Assembly: GCF_001266615.1 (NCBI RefSeq) | Contig: NZ_LGHZ01000004.1 | Coordinates: 306,034 to 370,033 of the forward strand | Direction of reading: 5' to 3' | Source: Kluyvera genomosp. 1 | GTDB taxonomy: Bacteria; Pseudomonadota; Gammaproteobacteria; Enterobacterales; Enterobacteriaceae | Length of the DNA stretch: 64,000 bases | Shown here: positions 60,483 to 64,000 of the stretch, in pieces | Position numbering within the stretch: the first letter of the stretch is position 1 | Layout: the number at the start of each line of letters is the position of its first letter | Position numbers and translations under genes: made by a program | The notes under the pieces: model-generated | The model's database searches: none | Told to the model about the DNA's origin: nothing | What the model saw: only the letters and a program-made list of their open reading frames with translations

Positions 60483-63110
60483 ATGAGCAAGAGCACCGCT
60501 GAGATCCGTCAGGCGTTTCTCGACTTTTTCCAAAGTAAAGGCCATCAGGTAGTCGATAGCAGCTCCCTGGTGCCGAATAACGACCCTACTCTGCTGTTTA
60601 CCAATGCCGGGATGAACCAGTTCAAGGACGTGTTCCTTGGCCTCGACAAGCGTAATTATTCGCGCGCGACCACCGCGCAGCGTTGCGTACGTGCAGGCGG
60701 TAAGCACAATGACCTGGAAAACGTCGGTTATACCGCGCGCCACCACACCTTCTTCGAAATGCTGGGTAACTTCAGCTTCGGTGACTACTTCAAACACGAT
60801 GCAATCCAGTTCGCATGGGAACTGTTGACCGGTGAAAACTGGTTCGCCCTGCCGAAAGAGCGTCTGTGGGTTACCGTATACGAAACCGATGATGAAGCTT
60901 ACGAAATTTGGGAAAAAGAAGTCGGCATCCCTCGTGAGCGCATTATCCGCATCGGCGACAACAAAGGCGCGCCGTTTGCTTCTGATAACTTCTGGCAGAT
61001 GGGTGACACTGGCCCATGCGGCCCGTGCACCGAGATTTTCTATGATCACGGCGACCACATCTGGGGTGGCCCTCCAGGAACCCCTGAAGAAGATGGCGAT
61101 CGCTACATTGAGATCTGGAACATCGTCTTCATGCAGTTCAACCGTCAAGCTGACGGCACGATGGAACCGCTGCCGAAGCCATCCGTCGATACCGGCATGG
61201 GCTTAGAGCGTATTACTGCTGTTCTGCAGCATGTTAACTCTAACTATGAAATCGATCTGTTCCGTAAGCTGATTGACGCCGTTGCTAAAGTGACCGGCGC
61301 GACTGATCTTGGGAATAAATCTCTGCGCGTTATCGCTGACCATATCCGTTCCTGTGCGTTCCTGATTGCCGACGGCGTGATGCCATCAAACGAAAGCCGT
61401 GGCTACGTGCTGCGCCGCATCATTCGTCGTGCAATCCGTCATGGCAACATGCTCGGCGCGAAAGAGACCTTCTTCTACAAGCTGGTTGGCCCACTGATTG
61501 AAGTGATGGGTTCCGCAGGCGAAGAGTTGAAACGCCAGCAGGCACAGGTTGAGCAGGTTCTGAAAACGGAAGAAGAGCAGTTTGCTCGTACTCTGGAACG
61601 CGGCCTGGCACTGCTTGATGAAGAACTGTCTAAGCTTTCCGGCGATACGCTGGACGGCGAAACGGCATTCCGTCTGTACGACACCTATGGCTTCCCGGTT
61701 GACCTGACTGCAGACGTTTGTCGTGAGCGCAACATCAAGGTTGACGAAGCGGGCTTTGAAGCGGCAATGGAAGAACAGCGCCGTCGTGCGCGTGAGTCCA
61801 GCGGTTTCGGTGCAGACTACAACGCGATGATACGCGTTGACGGTGCATCTGAATTTAAAGGCTACGACCATCTGGAGTTGAACGGCAAAGTCACCGCGCT
61901 GTTTGTTGATGGTAAAGCCGTCGAGTCTATCGCTGCCGGTCAGGAAGCGGTTGTTGTTCTCGACCAGACTCCATTCTATGCAGAATCCGGCGGCCAGGTT
62001 GGCGATAAGGGCGAGCTGAAAGGCGCGGGCTTTAGCTTTGCGGTCAGCGACACCCAGAAATACGGTCAGGCGATTGGCCATCTCGGTAAGCTGTCTAACG
62101 GCGCGCTGAAAGTGGGCGATGCGGTACAGGCTGACGTGGATGACGCTCGTCGTGCACGTATCCGTCTGAACCACTCAGCAACCCACCTAATGCACGCAGC
62201 GCTGCGTCAGGTTCTGGGTACCCACGTGGCGCAGAAAGGCTCGTTGGTTAACGACAAAATTCTGCGCTTCGACTTCTCGCATAACGAAGCCATGAAACCG
62301 GAAGAAATTCGTGAGGTTGAAGATCTGGTCAACGCTCAGATTCGTCGCAACCTGCCTATCGAAACCAACATCATGGATCTCGAAGCGGCGAAAGCGAAGG
62401 GCGCAATGGCGCTGTTCGGTGAGAAATACGATGACCACGTGCGCGTGCTGAGCATGGGTGACTTCTCTACCGAACTGTGTGGTGGTACTCACGCTTCACG
62501 TACCGGTGATATCGGTCTGTTCCGTATCGTTTCCGAATCCGGTACGGCGGCAGGCGTGCGTCGTATTGAAGCGGTAACCGGTGAAGGTGCAATTGCGACT
62601 CTGCACGCACAAAGCGATCGTTTAAGCGATATCGCTCAGTTGCTGAAGGGTGATAGCCACAACGTCACTGAAAAAGTACGTACCGTCATTGAACGTACCC
62701 GTCAGCTGGAAAAAGAGCTGCAGCAGCTGAAAGAGCAAGCGGCTGCACAGGAAAGCGCAAACCTTTCCAGCAAAGCGGAGACGATCAATGGTGTTAGTCT
62801 ACTGGTAAGCGAGCTGGCGGGCGTTGAGCCTAAAATGCTCCGTACCATGGTCGACGATCTGAAGAACCAGCTGGGTTCTGCCATCATCGTGCTGGCGACA
62901 GTCGAAGAAGGTAAGGTTTCTCTGATTGCTGGTGTGTCTAAAGATGTGACCGACCGTGTGAAAGCAGGTGAACTGATTGGTATGGTCGCCCAGCAGGTGG
63001 GCGGTAAAGGGGGCGGTCGTCCGGATATGGCGCAAGCTGGTGGTACCGACGCGTCTGCTCTCCCTGCTGCACTGGCCAGCGTGAAAGGCTGGGTAAGCGC
63101 TAAATTGTAA
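60483..63110 (+). CDS. alaS: Alanyl-tRNA synthetase
   Basis: A class II synthetase of 875 residues that charges tRNA-Ala. N-terminal aminoacylation domain ([28 protein letters not shown]), editing domain with zinc-binding [16 protein letters not shown] and [13 protein letters not shown], a coiled coil (~720-760: [19 protein letters not shown]) and the Gly-rich C-Ala domain ending [13 protein letters not shown]. Full length. Standard recA-recX-alaS-csrA order. Confidence 0.99.
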   Translation: MSKSTAEIRQAFLDFFQSKGHQVVDSSSLVPNNDPTLLFTNAGMNQFKDVFLGLDKRNYSRATTAQRCVRAGGKHNDLENVGYTARHHTFFEMLGNFSFGDYFKHDAIQFAWELLTGENWFALPKERLWVTVYETDDEAYEIWEKEVGIPRERIIRIGDNKGAPFASDNFWQMGDTGPCGPCTEIFYDHGDHIWGGPPGTPEEDGDRYIEIWNIVFMQFNRQADGTMEPLPKPSVDTGMGLERITAVLQHVNSNYEIDLFRKLIDAVAKVTGATDLGNKSLRVIADHIRSCAFLIADGVMPSNESRGYVLRRIIRRAIRHGNMLGAKETFFYKLVGPLIEVMGSAGEELKRQQAQVEQVLKTEEEQFARTLERGLALLDEELSKLSGDTLDGETAFRLYDTYGFPVDLTADVCRERNIKVDEAGFEAAMEEQRRRARESSGFGADYNAMIRVDGASEFKGYDHLELNGKVTALFVDGKAVESIAAGQEAVVVLDQTPFYAESGGQVGDKGELKGAGFSFAVSDTQKYGQAIGHLGKLSNGALKVGDAVQADVDDARRARIRLNHSATHLMHAALRQVLGTHVAQKGSLVNDKILRFDFSHNEAMKPEEIREVEDLVNAQIRRNLPIETNIMDLEAAKAKGAMALFGEKYDDHVRVLSMGDFSTELCGGTHASRTGDIGLFRIVSESGTAAGVRRIEAVTGEGAIATLHAQSDRLSDIAQLLKGDSHNVTEKVRTVIERTRQLEKELQQLKEQAAAQESANLSSKAETINGVSLLVSELAGVEPKMLRTMVDDLKNQLGSAIIVLATVEEGKVSLIAGVSKDVTDRVKAGELIGMVAQQVGGKGGGRPDMAQAGGTDASALPAALASVKGWVSAKL

Positions 63111-63128
63111 TAACGATAATCGCATGCG

Positions 63129-63157
63129 GGCGCCTTAACGTTCTACGTTAAGGCGCC
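63129..63157 (+). terminator. Hairpin after alaS
   Basis: GGCGCCTTAACG and CGTTAAGGCGCC form a perfect 12-bp stem with a 5-nt loop, 18 nt past alaS. Only TTGCAT follows, so termination may be partial before csrA. Confidence 0.75.
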
Positions 63158-63351
63158 TTGCATATGCGGTACTGATAACGATAAAGTCAGGTTGAAGTCA
63201 TGTAAATCGGCTAGACTTACATTTAACAGAATGTGATGCCGTGACTGCTTACACATAAGGTGTTTGTCATCGCTGACCTTTTGGCGTTATATGATGGAGA
63301 ATGCCGGGATACAGAGAGACCCGACTCATTTAATCTTTCAAGGAGCAAAGA

Positions 63352-63537
63352 ATGCTGATTCTGACTCGTCGAGTTGGTGAAACCCTCATGATCGGAGATG
63401 AGGTCACTGTGACAGTTTTAGGGGTGAAGGGTAACCAGGTACGCATCGGCGTAAATGCCCCGAAAGAGGTCTCCGTTCACCGTGAAGAGATCTACCAGCG
63501 TATCCAGGCTGAAAAATCCCAGCAGTCCAGTTACTAA
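63352..63537 (+). CDS. csrA: Carbon storage regulator CsrA
   Basis: A 61-residue RNA-binding dimer that controls translation and stability of many mRNAs. The sequence [20 protein letters not shown]...[23 protein letters not shown] is the canonical protein; Arg residues 6-7 and 44 form the RNA-binding face. GGA triplets in the leader (GATGGAGA and CAAGGAGC at the ribosome site) could mediate self-repression, as known in E. coli. Confidence 0.99.
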
Positions 63538-63543
63538 GTTCTC

Positions 63544-63568
63544 GCGTCTCACCCAGCGGGTGAGACGC
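63544..63568 (+). terminator. Stem-loop after csrA
   Basis: GCGTCTCACCC and GGGTGAGACGC form an 11-bp stem with a 3-nt loop, 7 nt past csrA. No T-run follows directly. The rest of the 329-nt gap up to the tRNA holds only pyrimidine-rich sequence and the tRNA promoter. Confidence 0.75.
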
Positions 63569-63775
63569 CACTCTCCCCATTTTCTGCTTCAATCTTTCTC
63601 TTCTCTCCCTCTGTCCGTTGTTTTCGTCACTATAATCTCACTCTGTGCCGTATTTTCGTGATGTCGTTTTACGGCGGTAATCGCAATTTATCTGTTGATA
63701 AAACGCCCGTTTTGCCTTTTTTAACGCCTTATTGCGTGTGAAATGTGCAATCGATAAAAATCTGCGGAAAATTGT

Positions 63776-63803
63776 TTGACTTATAAGTCCCAGAAAGTAA
63801 TAT
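63776..63803 (+). promoter_or_regulatory. Promoter of tRNA-Ser
   Basis: TTGACT and TAATAT are 16 nt apart, followed by a GC-rich GTGCGCC discriminator typical of stable-RNA genes under stringent control. The tRNA starts 64 nt downstream. Confidence 0.8.
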
Positions 63804-63866
63804 GTGCGCCACGCAGCGACGAGAAGCTCTTAACGAGAATCTCGAAGCACTCGCAAGAGGCGTGTT

Positions 63867-63959
63867 GGTGAGGTGGCCGAGAGGCTGAAGGCGCTCCCCT
63901 GCTAAGGGAGTATGCGGTCAAAAGCTGCATCCGGGGTTCGAATCCCCGCCTCACCGCCA
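63867..63959 (+). tRNA. serV: tRNA-Ser (anticodon GCT)
   Basis: A 93-nt type II tRNA. Acceptor strands GGTGAGG and CCTCACC, encoded CCA end, anticodon stem CTCCC/GGGAG around CTGCTAA (anticodon GCT, reading AGC/AGU), long variable arm and T arm GGGGTTCGAATCCCC. Matches E. coli serV, which also follows csrA and is followed by an argV-type tRNA cluster; here the sequence stops before that. Confidence 0.98.
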
Positions 63960-63975
63960 TTTGCATCCATAGCTC

Positions 63976-64000
63976 CTGTCTCTTATACACATCTGACGCT
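63976..64000. other. Nextera sequencing adapter (artefact) at contig end
   Basis: CTGTCTCTTATACACATCT is the Tn5 mosaic end used in Nextera libraries, and the following GACGCT is the start of the read 2 adapter. It is not genomic. Genomic sequence ends near 63975, just after tRNA-Ser. Confidence 0.97.

Noticed and set aside
63781..63990. 69-residue minus-strand ORF at the right end
   Set aside because: It begins in the sequencing adapter (MYKRQ) and runs antisense through tRNA-Ser.

Overview
This window is chromosomal DNA from an enterobacterium. The gene set (lac operon, tryptophanase operon, a hemin uptake operon, the formate hydrogenlyase region, norRVW, recA-recX-alaS-csrA-tRNA-Ser) has E. 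coli-like proteins, but in an order and with additions that fit the Klebsiella/Raoultella group. An indole-positive, lactose-positive member such as the K. oxytoca complex or R. ornithinolytica is my best guess. Genus is inference; I had no database to compare with. The right end is a contig end: the last 25 bases are Nextera sequencing adapter.

Left part (1-15.8 kb), accessory. The tna operon (tnaC leader peptide, tnaA, partial tnaB) reads leftward. Next to it is the leftward hemin operon hemP-hmuRSTUV, with a Fur box at its head. Then come a divergent SelW-like (Rdx) gene, ygbA behind an NsrR box, an AraC regulator divergent from a PhyH dioxygenase, the glycyl-radical pair pflD-pflC, and an exported esterase.

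Centre (16-30.5 kb), formate hydrogenlyase (FHL). Leftward: hypABCDE, fhlA and a molbindin gene. Rightward: hycABCDEFGHI. Two divergent sigma-54 promoters flank a 12-bp perfect inverted repeat that is the probable FhlA activating site. A mosaic of REP-like palindromes sits inside the operon between hycE and hycF.

Insert (30.7-42.1 kb). A complete lac operon, lacI-lacZ-lacY-lacA plus a fourth cistron encoding a nucleotidyltransferase, lies between hycI and the asc beta-glucoside genes, which are neighbours in E. coli. The lac control region keeps an E. coli-identical O1 and an O2 401 bp away.

Second FHL block (42.2-48.3 kb). A sigma-54 promoter drives hydN, a formate dehydrogenase H that carries cysteine instead of selenocysteine at position 140, hypF, and a NiCoT nickel permease. 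Metal supply and maturation genes (molybdenum-binding protein, nickel importer, Hyp proteins) are therefore gathered around the hydrogenase.

Right part (48.4-64 kb). norVW with divergent norR (three NorR sites, sigma-54 promoter) is followed by gutQ, but without the rest of the srl operon. Then come mltB, a Zur-box-controlled zinc-type ABC transporter preceded by a 35-residue membrane peptide gene, pncC, recA (SOS box), recX, alaS, csrA and tRNA-Ser(GCT). Two copies of an unrecognised ~87-bp repeat, each inside a long hairpin, follow ascB and the ABC operon.
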